Shown here: in pieces, positions 30,844 to 40,105 of the stretch | Layout: the number at the start of each line of letters is the position of its first letter | Position numbering within the stretch: position 1 is the first letter of the stretch | Assembly (NCBI GenBank): GCA_031402225.1 | Contig: JANNSD010000152.1 | Coordinates: forward strand, 1-64,000 | Origin: JAGGAG01 sp031402225 | GTDB lineage: Bacteria > Gemmatimonadota > Gemmatimonadetes > Gemmatimonadales > GWC2-71-9 | Direction of reading: 5' to 3' | DNA: 64,000 nucleotides | The notes under the pieces: model-generated | Told to the model about the DNA's origin: nothing | What the model saw: the letters and a program-made list of their open reading frames with translations, nothing else | The model's database searches: none | Made by a program: the position numbers and the translations under genes

Positions 30844-33807
30844 ATGACTGCCACCCATCGCCCCCCCGCTGGCGCCGCGCCCGAACCGGTGGACGCCGCG
30901 GACGAGATTCGCTCGCACCGGATGCCCTCCTTCGAGGTGATGCATCCGAATCACTTCGCCTACCGCCACATCGGGCCACGCAAGGACGATGTGGCCGAGA
31001 TGGTGAAGCTCCTGGGCTACGGGTCGCTCGATGACCTGATCGACGCGGTCGTGCCGGAGGATATTCGCCTGCGTCGGCCGCTTGACCTGCCGCCGGGCCG
31101 CGGCGAGCGGGAGGTACTGCAGGCGCTGCGCGGCATGGCCGACCAGAACCGGATCTTCCGCACGCACATCGGGATGGGGTACTACGGTACCTTCGTGCCG
31201 CAGGTGATCCAGCGGAATATTCTCGAGAATCCCGGCTGGTACACCGCCTATACGCCGTACCAGGCCGAGATCGCGCAGGGGCGCCTGGAAGCACTGCTCA
31301 ACTTCCAGACGATGGTCGCGGACCTGACCGGCTTGCCCATCGCGAATGCCTCGCTGCTGGATGAAGCGACGGCCGCCGCGGAGGCGATGGCGCTGACCCA
31401 CGCGGTGGCGCCGCGGCACGACGCACCGGTGTATCTGGTCGACGCCGACTGCCATCCGCAGACCGTCGCGGTGGTGGTGACGCGCGCTGAGGCCCGCGGC
31501 GTGGCGGTAAAGGTGCAGTCGCCGGACCAGTTCGAGTTCGGGCCCGGGGTCATCGGCTGCCTCGTGCAATATCCGTCCACCGACGGCGCGCTGCGGGATT
31601 TCCGCGCAACTTGTTCCGCGGCGCACAGCGCGAAGGCGGTGGTGACCGCCGCCACCGACTTGCTCGCGCTGACGCTGCTCGTGCCGCCCGGCGAGTGGGG
31701 TGCCGACATCGCCGTCGGCAACAGCCAGCGCTTCGGCGTGCCGATCGGGTACGGCGGCCCGCACGCGGCGTTCTTCGCCACGAAGGACGAGTACAAGCGG
31801 CATTTGCCTGGCCGTATCATCGGCGTGTCGAAGGACCGCGATGGGCACCCTGCGCTCCGCATGGCGCTGCAGACGCGGGAGCAGCACATCCGCCGCGAAA
31901 AGGCAACGAGCAATGTCTGCACGGCGCAGGTGCTGCTGGCGGTCATGGCCAGTATGTATGCCGTGTACCACGGGCCGGACGGCCTCCGCCGCATCGCCGA
32001 ACGGACGCATAACCGGGCCGTGATCCTCGCCAATGCCCTGCGCCGCCTGCGCTACCGGATCGTGCACGAGCATTTCTTCGACACGCTCTGTGTCGAACTG
32101 GAGCGCTGGGCGGTGCCGCGCATCGTGGATGCGGCACGATCGCGCCAGATCAACCTCCGGGTCATTTCACCGACCCGACTGGGCGTGGCCCTCGACGAGA
32201 CCACGAGCCTCGGCGACGTGGCCGACCTGATCGCGATCTTCTCGCTCAATGAGGCGCTGCCGTTCATGCTCGAGGATATCGGCGCTCCCGCGGAGCGCGC
32301 GATTCCCGCACCGCTGGCACGCACGAGTGCCTACCTCGCCCATCCCGTGTTCCACCAGCACCATTCAGAAACGGAGATGCTGCGGTACATCAAGCGACTC
32401 GAGGCGCGCGACCTCTCGCTGTGCCATGCGATGATCCCGCTCGGCAGCTGCACCATGAAGCTCAACGCCACCACCGAGATGATGCCGGTCAGCTGGCGCG
32501 GCTTCAACCGGATCCACCCCTTTGCCCCGCGCGACCAGGCCCAGGGCTACCAGGAGCTGTTCCGCCAGCTCGAGTACCAGCTCGACGAGATCACCGGCTT
32601 CGCGCGGGTGTCACTGCAGCCCAATGCCGGCTCGCAGGGCGAGTACGCCGGCCTCATGGTGATCCGCGCCTACCATCACAGCCGCGGCGCCACCAACCGC
32701 ACAATCTGCCTCATCCCCATGTCGGCGCATGGCACCAACCCGGCCAGTGCCGCGATGGTGGGCATGACCGTGGTGCCGGTGAAGAGCGATGTCGCCGGCA
32801 ACATCGACATCGATGATCTCCGCGCCAAGGCGGCACAGCACGCCGACCACCTCGCGGCCCTGATGGTCACGTATCCGTCGACCCACGGCGTCTTCGAGTC
32901 GGGCATCCGCGAAATCTGCCGGATCGTGCACCAGCACGGCGGCCAGGTCTACATGGACGGGGCCAACATGAACGCGCAGGTGGGCCTCTGTCGCCCAGGC
33001 GACATCGGTGCGGATGTGTGCCACCTCAACCTGCACAAGACGTTCGCCATTCCGCACGGCGGCGGCGGGCCGGGCATGGGCCCGATCGGCGTGGCGGCTC
33101 ACCTGGGCGCCTTCCTGCCGGATCACCCGGTGGTCGCCCTTGGTCACGACGCCAGCTGCGGCACGATCTCGGCGGCCCCATGGGGCAGCGCCGGTATCCT
33201 GCCCATCTCCTGGGCGTACATCAACCTGCTCGGGTACGATGGCCTGGCGGAATCGACCAAGGTCGCGATCCTCAACGCGAACTACATCGCCGCGCGGCTG
33301 GCACCGCACTATCCGGTGCTGTATTCCGGGCAGTATGGACTGGTGGCGCACGAGTGCATCATCGATACGCGCGGGTTCAAGCAGTCGGCGGGCATTGAGG
33401 TCGAGGATATCGCCAAGCGGCTGATCGACTACGGGTTCCATCCGCCAACCGTCTCGTTCCCCGTTGCCGGCACGCTGATGATCGAGCCGACGGAGAGTGA
33501 ATCGCTCGAGGAGCTCGATCGCTTCTGCGACGCGATGATCGCCATCCGCCAGGAGATCCGCGAGATCGAGGAGGGCGCGGCGCAGCGGGACAACAACCTG
33601 CTCACCAATGCCCCGCACACCCTGCAGCAGGTGATCGGCGACCTCTGGAACCGGCCGTATCCGCGCGAACGGGCCGGGTTCCCGTCGGCCGCCGTGCGCG
33701 AATCGAAGGTGTGGCCCACGGTGGGCCGGATCGACGGGGCGTATGGGGACAGGAACTTGATCTGTACATGCGTTGGGATGGATGAGCTCGAAGACGTGAA
33801 GACGTGA
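30844..33807 (+). CDS. gcvP: Glycine dehydrogenase (decarboxylating), single-chain P protein
   Basis: 987 aa, the full-length homodimeric form rather than the split GcvPA/GcvPB. It decarboxylates glycine and loads the aminomethyl group on GcvH. It starts with a PSFEVMHPNHFAYRHIGP-like segment, with PYQAEIAQGRLEALLNFQTM in the N half; the PLP lysine is Lys732 in NLHKTFAIPHGGGGPG. ATG 30844 has GAGGAT 3-4 bases upstream; TTG 30826 is weaker. The final residues (EDVKT) and TGA are encoded by an octamer array. Confidence 0.96.
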   Translation: MTATHRPPAGAAPEPVDAADEIRSHRMPSFEVMHPNHFAYRHIGPRKDDVAEMVKLLGYGSLDDLIDAVVPEDIRLRRPLDLPPGRGEREVLQALRGMADQNRIFRTHIGMGYYGTFVPQVIQRNILENPGWYTAYTPYQAEIAQGRLEALLNFQTMVADLTGLPIANASLLDEATAAAEAMALTHAVAPRHDAPVYLVDADCHPQTVAVVVTRAEARGVAVKVQSPDQFEFGPGVIGCLVQYPSTDGALRDFRATCSAAHSAKAVVTAATDLLALTLLVPPGEWGADIAVGNSQRFGVPIGYGGPHAAFFATKDEYKRHLPGRIIGVSKDRDGHPALRMALQTREQHIRREKATSNVCTAQVLLAVMASMYAVYHGPDGLRRIAERTHNRAVILANALRRLRYRIVHEHFFDTLCVELERWAVPRIVDAARSRQINLRVISPTRLGVALDETTSLGDVADLIAIFSLNEALPFMLEDIGAPAERAIPAPLARTSAYLAHPVFHQHHSETEMLRYIKRLEARDLSLCHAMIPLGSCTMKLNATTEMMPVSWRGFNRIHPFAPRDQAQGYQELFRQLEYQLDEITGFARVSLQPNAGSQGEYAGLMVIRAYHHSRGATNRTICLIPMSAHGTNPASAAMVGMTVVPVKSDVAGNIDIDDLRAKAAQHADHLAALMVTYPSTHGVFESGIREICRIVHQHGGQVYMDGANMNAQVGLCRPGDIGADVCHLNLHKTFAIPHGGGGPGMGPIGVAAHLGAFLPDHPVVALGHDASCGTISAAPWGSAGILPISWAYINLLGYDGLAESTKVAILNANYIAARLAPHYPVLYSGQYGLVAHECIIDTRGFKQSAGIEVEDIAKRLIDYGFHPPTVSFPVAGTLMIEPTESESLEELDRFCDAMIAIRQEIREIEEGAAQRDNNLLTNAPHTLQQVIGDLWNRPYPRERAGFPSAAVRESKVWPTVGRIDGAYGDRNLICTCVGMDELEDVKT

Positions 33808-33862
33808 GGACGTGAGGACGTGAAGAACTCCCCTCACGTCCTCACGTCCTCACGTCCTCACG
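33792..33862. repeat. Inverted octamer arrays forming a hairpin between gcvP and lipoate ligase
   Basis: Plus-sense units at 33792-33825 (GTGAAGAC, then GTGAGGAC units) and minus-sense units at 33832-33862 are separated by 6 bases (33826-33831). The two arms can pair over more than 25 bp. The gcvP stop lies in the left arm. Confidence 0.93.
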
Positions 33863-33870
33863 CTTGGTTC

Positions 33871-34623
33871 TTGTGGCTCGACCGCACTCCCCGTCCCGGC
33901 TGGCAGCACATGGCGCTGGACATGTGCCTGCATGCGCGCGCGGCCCGGGTGGGAACCGGCTACCTCCGGTTCTACCGCTGGGCGCCCCAGTGCCTCTCCT
34001 TCGGGCGACACGAGCCGGCGGCACGGCGCTACGATCGCGCGCGGATCGAGCGGCTCGGGCTCGACACCGTGCGCCGGCCCACCGGCGGCCGTGCCGTGTG
34101 GCATGCCGCGGAGCTCACCTACGCCGTCGCGGCACCCGAGACGACCATGGGTTCGCTGCGCGACACCTACCATCACATTCATGCCACCATCGCCGCCGCG
34201 CTGCGGACCCTCGGGGCCGGGGTGCAGCTCGCCCCGGCGCGCCGTACCGCACCCCTCGATGCCGGCGCATGTTTTGCCGCGGCGGTCGGGGGTGAGGTGG
34301 TGCTGGACAGCAGCAAGGTCGTGGGCAGTGCCCAGATGCGATCGCACGGGGCCCTGCTGCAACATGGTTCCGTGCTCCTGAGCGACGACCAGTCACGCCT
34401 TGGCCACGTCACCACGGGCGGCGCGGCGCCGCCCGACGTGCGGACACTCTCCGACATTATCGGTCGCCCGGTGGACTGGGAGGAGGTGGCACTGGCCATC
34501 GGCGATGCCGCCCGGCCGTGGAGCGACCGGTGGGCCGCGTTCAATGACGAGGAGCACCTGCTCGCGGACGCCGAAATTCCCGCGGTGCGGTTTCGTGATC
34601 CCGCCTGGACCTGGCAGCGCTGA
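33871..34623 (+). CDS. Lipoate-protein ligase family protein
   Basis: 250 aa from TTG 33871. BPL/LplA/LipB fold: RRPTGGRAVWHAAELTYAV is the lipoyl-AMP-binding motif and SSKVVGSAQMRSHGALLQHG contains the catalytic lysine. It attaches lipoate or octanoate to carrier domains such as GcvH. The frame is open to GTG 33820 through the repeat hairpin (NSPHVLTSSRPHAW), which would add 17 repeat-encoded residues; the true start is uncertain and no normal ribosome site is visible at TTG 33871. Ligase versus octanoyltransferase (LipM-like) activity cannot be decided. Confidence 0.8.
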   Translation: MWLDRTPRPGWQHMALDMCLHARAARVGTGYLRFYRWAPQCLSFGRHEPAARRYDRARIERLGLDTVRRPTGGRAVWHAAELTYAVAAPETTMGSLRDTYHHIHATIAAALRTLGAGVQLAPARRTAPLDAGACFAAAVGGEVVLDSSKVVGSAQMRSHGALLQHGSVLLSDDQSRLGHVTTGGAAPPDVRTLSDIIGRPVDWEEVALAIGDAARPWSDRWAAFNDEEHLLADAEIPAVRFRDPAWTWQR

Positions 34624-34720
34624 GCGCTGCCCTCGCCTGAGCTGTTGTCGTATTATTCCTCGTCCGCTCGGCACCCGAACCTCGCCCCGTCATCACATCC
34701 ACCGTCACGTGTGAGGCTTC

Positions 34721-36322
34721 ATGCTCCGTCACTGCGGGCGCCTCCTGCTCCTGATGACGGCCTGCGCCACGGCACCGGTCGCGGCGCAGGCGGGGCCCCG
34801 TCGCCTGGTCATCGCCATCGGCCAGTCGGTGACGAACATTGTGCCGACCCTCAATCGCACCACGGCGGTGGCACAGATCAGCGACCTCGTCTTCCTGCGC
34901 CTGGGTCGCTATGGCGGCACCTCCTTCGGTGATCATGCCGCGCTGCCGGAACTGGCGAAGAGCTGGACGCGACGCGACTCGCTCACGCTGGCCTTCGACC
35001 TGGATCCCCGTGCCCGCTGGCACGATGGTACGCCGGTCACCTCGCGCGATGTCGTGTTCAGCTTCGCGCGGGCCCGGGACCCGAAGGTCGTCGCGTCGCT
35101 TGCCGCGGTGCTCGTCGACGTCGTGGCCGTCGAGGCGGAGAGTGAGAGCCGCGTCGTCGTTCGCTTCGCCCGGGCGTATGGCGAGCAACTGTACGACGCG
35201 ACGTTCTACGTGCAGATCCTCCCGGCGCACCTGGTGGCACCCATTCCGTCCGACAGCCTGGTCAGCAGCGCCTTTGCCCGCACCCCGGTCGGCAGCGGTC
35301 CCTACCGCTGGGACAAGCTGGAGCCCGCCGACTACCTGCAGCTTCGCTCCGTTCCCGGCTTCTTCCTGGGTACCCCCGCCATCGAGCAGCTGGTCTGGCG
35401 CTTTACCACGTCCCCGGAGTCGCGCCTCAACCTGCTGCTGAGCGGCGAGGCGGATGTGCAGGAGGACATCATTCCACCGGTGACCAACCTGGCGCGGCTG
35501 GCGGAGCGCCCAGCGCTCCGGCTGGCGCACTTTCCCTCGATGGCGGTGAACTACCTGCTGTTCAACGAGCGGTCGCCAGGCGACACCAGCCGTCCCCACC
35601 CGATCTTCTCGGACGCGGATGTACGGCGGGCCCTCGCCATCGGGCTCGATCGCGCGACGATATCGAAGGCCATTTTCGGGAAGTATGCGAGCCCCGCCTC
35701 GAGTCCGGCGGCACCGGCGGCCTGGTTTGGCGGCTTGGCGCCGACACCGGCCCCTTTTGATCCGAAGCAGGCCGCGCGCCTGCTCGCCGCTCGCGGGTGG
35801 AAGGACAGTGATGGCGACGGCGTGCTCGACAAGGGCGGCGTACCGCTCGCGTTCAGCCTGATCGTGCCCAGATCCGGCGTCGCCCGGATGCAGATGGCCC
35901 TGATCGTTCAGGAGCAGTGGCGCAAGCTCGGTGTGCACGCCGAGGTCGTGCCCCTCGATCTTGGCCAGTACCTTGCCCGCCGCCCGCCGGGAAATTTTGA
36001 CATCGCCGCGGAGAGCTACAGCAGCGATCCGTCGCCCTGGAGCCTGCTCGATCGCTGGGGGTGCGGCGCCGAGGCGAACTACGGTCGCTACTGCAACCCC
36101 ACCGCCGACTCCTTGCTGCGTGCAGCGCACCTCGCCCGGCGCGACCCGGCGCCGCCCATTCGCGCCTGGCTCCGGACGGTGGCACAGGATTTCCCCGCGG
36201 TGTTCCTCTTCTCGCCCGAAAAGGTTTTCGCGATGCCGGCCGGCTACGGCAACGTGACCTTTTCAGTAGAGTCGGCATGGCAGCGGGTGTGGACATGGAC
36301 CCTGGACGGCGCGGGTCGTTGA
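34721..36322 (+). CDS. ABC transporter substrate-binding protein, peptide family (SBP_bac_5)
   Basis: 533 aa. It has a signal peptide (about residues 1-23, ending PVAAQA); without a lipobox Cys at the cleavage site it is likely a soluble periplasmic binder. Family features are WTRRDSLTLAFDLDPRARWH, DGTPVTSRDVVFSFAR and the GSGPYRW segment near 200. It delivers peptides to the two permeases that follow. GAGG lies 5 bases before the ATG. A TATTAT at 34651-34656 may be the -10 box, but the -35 is poor. First gene of an eight-gene operon. Confidence 0.9.
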   Translation: MLRHCGRLLLLMTACATAPVAAQAGPRRLVIAIGQSVTNIVPTLNRTTAVAQISDLVFLRLGRYGGTSFGDHAALPELAKSWTRRDSLTLAFDLDPRARWHDGTPVTSRDVVFSFARARDPKVVASLAAVLVDVVAVEAESESRVVVRFARAYGEQLYDATFYVQILPAHLVAPIPSDSLVSSAFARTPVGSGPYRWDKLEPADYLQLRSVPGFFLGTPAIEQLVWRFTTSPESRLNLLLSGEADVQEDIIPPVTNLARLAERPALRLAHFPSMAVNYLLFNERSPGDTSRPHPIFSDADVRRALAIGLDRATISKAIFGKYASPASSPAAPAAWFGGLAPTPAPFDPKQAARLLAARGWKDSDGDGVLDKGGVPLAFSLIVPRSGVARMQMALIVQEQWRKLGVHAEVVPLDLGQYLARRPPGNFDIAAESYSSDPSPWSLLDRWGCGAEANYGRYCNPTADSLLRAAHLARRDPAPPIRAWLRTVAQDFPAVFLFSPEKVFAMPAGYGNVTFSVESAWQRVWTWTLDGAGR

Positions 36323-36323
36323 G

Positions 36324-37289
36324 GTGAACTGGCTCGCGCGCCGGGCGCTGCAGGCGGCGGGCACCGCGCTCATCGCGCTGACGCTGCTTTTCTTTCTGGT
36401 GCGAAGCCTGCCCGGCGACCCGCTGGCCATCCTGAGCGAGGATCGCCCACTCACCAGCGAGCAGGTGCGCGATCTGCAGCGGCGCTACCAGCTCGACCAG
36501 CCCCTCGGCAGCCAGTTCGTCGCGTTCGTCGGCGGGGCGCTGCAAGGCGACTTCGGCACGTCGATCCAGTACGGCCGACCAGTCCGGCAACTCGTGCTCG
36601 AGCGGCTGCCCCGGACATTGCTGCTTGGCGCCGCCGTGCTCCTCATCAACTTCACGCTCGGGCTCTGGCTTGGTGTGCAGCAGGCATTACACCGCGGCCG
36701 TCCCATCGACCGGGTCCTCACCACACTCTCACTGGCCGGCTACGCGACCCCGTCGTTCTGGCTGGGCCTGATGCTGGTGCTGCTGTTTGCCGTGCGGCTG
36801 CATTGGCTGCCCGCGGCCGGATCCCTGGATCCCGGCCTCGAGAGCGCCGGTGTCGCTTCCGTGTTCGGGGACCGCTTGCGGCACCTCGTCCTCCCCGCGC
36901 TCACGCTGGCCGCCGTCAGCATTGCCTCCAGCATGCGCTACCAGCGCGCCGCGATGCTGGACGCCCTGCGGCAGCCGTACGTCATCGCGGCGCGCGCGCG
37001 TGGCCTCACGGACCGTCGCGTCGTCTGGGGCCACGCATGGCGGTCCGCGCTGCCATCGGTGCTCACCCTGTTCGGGCTCTGGCTGCCTATCCTGGTGGTG
37101 GGCGCCGTCTTCGTGGAACAGGTCTTCGCGTGGCAGGGGCTCGGCAGCCTCACCGCCGGGGCCGCCGCCGCGAGGGACTATCCCCTCCTGATGGGTACCG
37201 CCGTCCTGGCGACGGCCGCCGTGGTCACCGGCAGCTTCCTGAGCGATGTGCTGCACGCGCTGCTGGACCCCAGGGCCCGGGCGGAGTGA
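36324..37289 (+). CDS. dppB: Peptide ABC transporter permease, DppB-like
   Basis: 321 aa. Inner-membrane permease of the BPD superfamily with about six helices; the N-terminal TALIALTLLFFLVRSLPGDP helix and PGDP motif are typical of DppB/OppB, and the EAA-type loop reads ARARGLTDRRVVWGHAWRSA. GTG 36324 comes one base after the SBP stop, with no separate ribosome site, so it is probably read by coupled translation. It pairs with the next permease. Confidence 0.9.
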   Translation: MNWLARRALQAAGTALIALTLLFFLVRSLPGDPLAILSEDRPLTSEQVRDLQRRYQLDQPLGSQFVAFVGGALQGDFGTSIQYGRPVRQLVLERLPRTLLLGAAVLLINFTLGLWLGVQQALHRGRPIDRVLTTLSLAGYATPSFWLGLMLVLLFAVRLHWLPAAGSLDPGLESAGVASVFGDRLRHLVLPALTLAAVSIASSMRYQRAAMLDALRQPYVIAARARGLTDRRVVWGHAWRSALPSVLTLFGLWLPILVVGAVFVEQVFAWQGLGSLTAGAAAARDYPLLMGTAVLATAAVVTGSFLSDVLHALLDPRARAE

Positions 37290-38131
37290 CCGCGCCTGCC
37301 GTCGCCCTCGTGCAGGCGGTGTGGAAGCGTCCTGGTGGACGCGTCGGCACCATCGCGCTCGTGCTGCTCGCCCTGCTCGCCCTGGGCGGCCCCCTGCTGC
37401 TGCCGAGTCCAACGGCGCAGGGCGACCTGCTCCACGAGGCGCTGTTGCCACCGGGCGTCGGCCATCTGCTGGGCACTGACCAGTTGAGCCGCGACGTCCT
37501 GTCGCGCATCGTGAGTGGCCTCCGCTTGTCCCTCGTCATCGGTCTCGCCTCGGCGCTCCTGGCCGTGGTACTTGGCGCCGCGGTCGGGCTCGTCGCCGGC
37601 ACCAGGGCGGGGCTGGTCGACGCCGTGCTGATGCGGACGGTGGATGCGCTGCTCGCCATTCCCCGCCTCTTCGTCCTGCTCCTCGTGCTCGCGGTCTGGG
37701 ACCGGGTGCCGCTCCCGGCGCTGGTCCTCCTGCTCGCACTCACCGGATGGTACGGTACCAGCAGGCTGGTGCGAGCCGAGACCGTCCGGCTCCGGGGCGA
37801 GGACTTCGTGCGCGCCGCCGAGGCGCTCGGGGCCGGGCGGATGCGCATCGCGCTCCGGCACCTGCTGCCGAATGTGGCGGCACCGATCCTCGTGGCCGGC
37901 ACCCTGGGGGTGGGAGACGTGATCCTGCTGGAGGCCGGCCTGACCTATCTGGGGCTCGGCATCCGCCCGCCGACGCCATCGCTGGGCGGGATGGTGCTCG
38001 ACAGCCGATCGGTCTTCGTCACGGCGCCGTGGACCAGCATCTTCCCCGGCCTCGTCATCGTGCTGACCGTGCTGTCCGTCAACCTGGTCGGCGACGCGCT
38101 GCGCGAAGCCCTCGATCCCCGGAGCACATGA
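37286..38131 (+). CDS. dppC: Peptide ABC transporter permease, DppC-like
   Basis: 281 aa. Second permease, with the DppC features GVGHLLGTDQLSRDVLSRIV and an EAA loop (FVRAAEALGAGRMRIALRHL) that contacts the ATPases. The frame is open 480 bases upstream inside dppB, but GTG 37286 overlaps the dppB stop (GTGA) and gives the normal N-terminal length. ATGA overlap with the next gene. Confidence 0.9.
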   Translation: MTAPAVALVQAVWKRPGGRVGTIALVLLALLALGGPLLLPSPTAQGDLLHEALLPPGVGHLLGTDQLSRDVLSRIVSGLRLSLVIGLASALLAVVLGAAVGLVAGTRAGLVDAVLMRTVDALLAIPRLFVLLLVLAVWDRVPLPALVLLLALTGWYGTSRLVRAETVRLRGEDFVRAAEALGAGRMRIALRHLLPNVAAPILVAGTLGVGDVILLEAGLTYLGLGIRPPTPSLGGMVLDSRSVFVTAPWTSIFPGLVIVLTVLSVNLVGDALREALDPRST

Positions 38132-39102
38132 CACCGCTGCTCGAAGTGCGCGACCTCCGCGTCAGCTTTCCCGCCAGTGGCGGCGGCACCATCCATCCGG
38201 TGGACGGCGTGAGCTTCACGCTCGAGCGGGGACGCACCCTCGCGCTGGTGGGCGAGTCCGGTTGCGGCAAGAGCCTGACCGGCCTGGCCCTGCTGCGCCT
38301 CGTGCCTTCACCAGGCCGGGTAGACACATCCAGCGCCATAAGGCTCGCAGGCAAGGACCTGATGTCGCTCGATGAGACGGCGATGCGCGCGGTGCGGGGC
38401 GGCCGCATCGGGATGGTGTTCCAGGATCCGATGACCAGCCTGAACCCGGTGCTGACAGCGGGCGACCAGATCGCCGAGGCGATACGCGCACATCGCGCCG
38501 TGGCCCGGCGCGACGCGCGGGCACGGGCCGAGGCGCTGCTGGGCGAGGTTGGCATCGCCGATCCGGCACGGCGGATCGACGAGTACCCCCACCAGTTGAG
38601 CGGCGGCATGCGCCAGCGCGTCATGATCGCGATCGCGCTCGCCGCGGAGCCCGAGATCATCATCGCCGATGAGCCAACCACGGCACTCGACGTCACGGTG
38701 CAGGCCCAGATCCTCGAGCTGCTCGACCGGCTGCGCCAGGAGCGCGGCATGGCGGTGCTGCTCATCACGCACGACCTCGGGGTGGTGGCCGGGCGGGCCG
38801 ACGACATGTGCGTCATGTACGCCGGCCAGATCGTCGAGCGGGCCTCCACCCGCCAGGTGTTCGAGGCACCCGCGCATCCGTATACTCGCGGATTGTTCGG
38901 ATCGGTACCGACGATCACCGGCCCCCGGGAGCGACTGACGCCGATTGCCGGCTCGGTGCCGCCGCCGAACGCGTGGCCCGGCGGCTGCCGCTTCGGCCCC
39001 CGCTGCCCCGCGCGTTTTGCGCGCTGCGACCAGATGCCGTCGCTTCGGCGCGGGGCACCGGGGCACGAGGCACGCTGCTGGCTCACCGGAGATGATGCAT
39101 GA
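38128..39102 (+). CDS. dppD: Peptide ABC transporter ATPase, DppD-like
   Basis: 324 aa. Walker A GESGCGKS, Q-loop, signature LSGGMRQRV and Walker B IIIADEPTTALD are intact. The C-terminal oligopeptide-transporter domain has the Cys-rich CRFGPRCPARFARCDQ segment, which in this family can carry an iron-sulfur cluster. It energises dipeptide import with DppF. ATG 38128 overlaps the dppC stop; the longer frame is a shadow of dppC. Confidence 0.94.
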   Translation: MTPLLEVRDLRVSFPASGGGTIHPVDGVSFTLERGRTLALVGESGCGKSLTGLALLRLVPSPGRVDTSSAIRLAGKDLMSLDETAMRAVRGGRIGMVFQDPMTSLNPVLTAGDQIAEAIRAHRAVARRDARARAEALLGEVGIADPARRIDEYPHQLSGGMRQRVMIAIALAAEPEIIIADEPTTALDVTVQAQILELLDRLRQERGMAVLLITHDLGVVAGRADDMCVMYAGQIVERASTRQVFEAPAHPYTRGLFGSVPTITGPRERLTPIAGSVPPPNAWPGGCRFGPRCPARFARCDQMPSLRRGAPGHEARCWLTGDDA

Positions 39103-40091
39103 CGGCGCCGGCCGCGGTGGCACCGTTGCTCGAGGTCCGCGACCTGGTGAAGCACTACGGCGCGCGGTCGATGCTCGGTCGCCGTTCGCCGCCTGTACGC
39201 GCCGTGGACGGCGTGTCGCTCACCCTCGGCCGGGGCGAGACGCTTGGCCTGGTGGGTGAGTCGGGATGCGGCAAGACCACCGTGGGACGGACCATCATCC
39301 GCCTGCAGGAACCAACCTCGGGCCAGGCGCTCCTCGACGGCACCGACATCTTCACGCTGGGTCCTGATGCGCTGCGCGCCTTCCGGCGGCGGGTACAGAT
39401 GATTTTTCAGGATCCGTATGGCTCGCTCAACCCGCGCATGACCGTGGGTGACGCCATCGCGGAGGGCATGGACATTCACCACCTCGGTACCCGTCCGCAG
39501 CGCCGCGGCCGGGTGGCGACCTTGCTCGAGGAGGTCGGCCTCGATGCCGGCTATGCCGCCCGCTACCCGCACGAATTCTCGGGCGGCCAGCGGCAGCGGA
39601 TCGGCATCGCGCGCGCCCTCGCGGTGGAACCGGACCTGATCATCTGCGACGAACCGGTGTCGTCGCTCGACGTCTCGGTACAGGCCCAGGTGCTCAACCT
39701 CCTCTCCGATCTTCAGCAGGCGCGACGCCTGTCATACCTGTTCATTGCGCATGACCTGGCCGTGGTGCGCCAAGTCGCGGATCGCATCGCGGTGATGTAC
39801 CTCGGGCGCATCGTCGAGACCGGTGCCGCCCAGGATGTGCTCGGCGCACCCCGTCATCCCTACACCGTGGCGCTCCGCTCCGCGGTGCCCGAGGCCAGCA
39901 TGGCGCCGGCGGTTGGGCGCATTGTACTGCACGGTGACCCGCCGAGTCCCGCCGCCCCGCCGCCGGGATGCGCATTCCACACCCGCTGCTTCCACCCGAA
40001 GCGCGACGAACGCTGTCGCACCGAGCGTCCCGAGCTGCGGCCGCTTGCCCGTGTGCAGGTAGCATGTCACTACGCCGAGACACCCCCCTGA
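39099..40091 (+). CDS. dppF: Peptide ABC transporter ATPase, DppF-like
   Basis: 330 aa. Second ATPase: Walker A GESGCGKTT, signature FSGGQRQRI, Walker B LIICDEPVSSLD, H-loop IAHDLAVVRQ and the C-terminal CAFHTRCFHPKRDERC segment with the same Cys pattern as DppD. ATG 39099 overlaps the dppD stop by 4 bases. The presence of two distinct ATPases fits the Opp/Dpp subclass. Confidence 0.94.
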   Translation: MTAPAAVAPLLEVRDLVKHYGARSMLGRRSPPVRAVDGVSLTLGRGETLGLVGESGCGKTTVGRTIIRLQEPTSGQALLDGTDIFTLGPDALRAFRRRVQMIFQDPYGSLNPRMTVGDAIAEGMDIHHLGTRPQRRGRVATLLEEVGLDAGYAARYPHEFSGGQRQRIGIARALAVEPDLIICDEPVSSLDVSVQAQVLNLLSDLQQARRLSYLFIAHDLAVVRQVADRIAVMYLGRIVETGAAQDVLGAPRHPYTVALRSAVPEASMAPAVGRIVLHGDPPSPAAPPPGCAFHTRCFHPKRDERCRTERPELRPLARVQVACHYAETPP

Positions 40092-40105
40092 ATGCGAGAG
40101 TCGGC

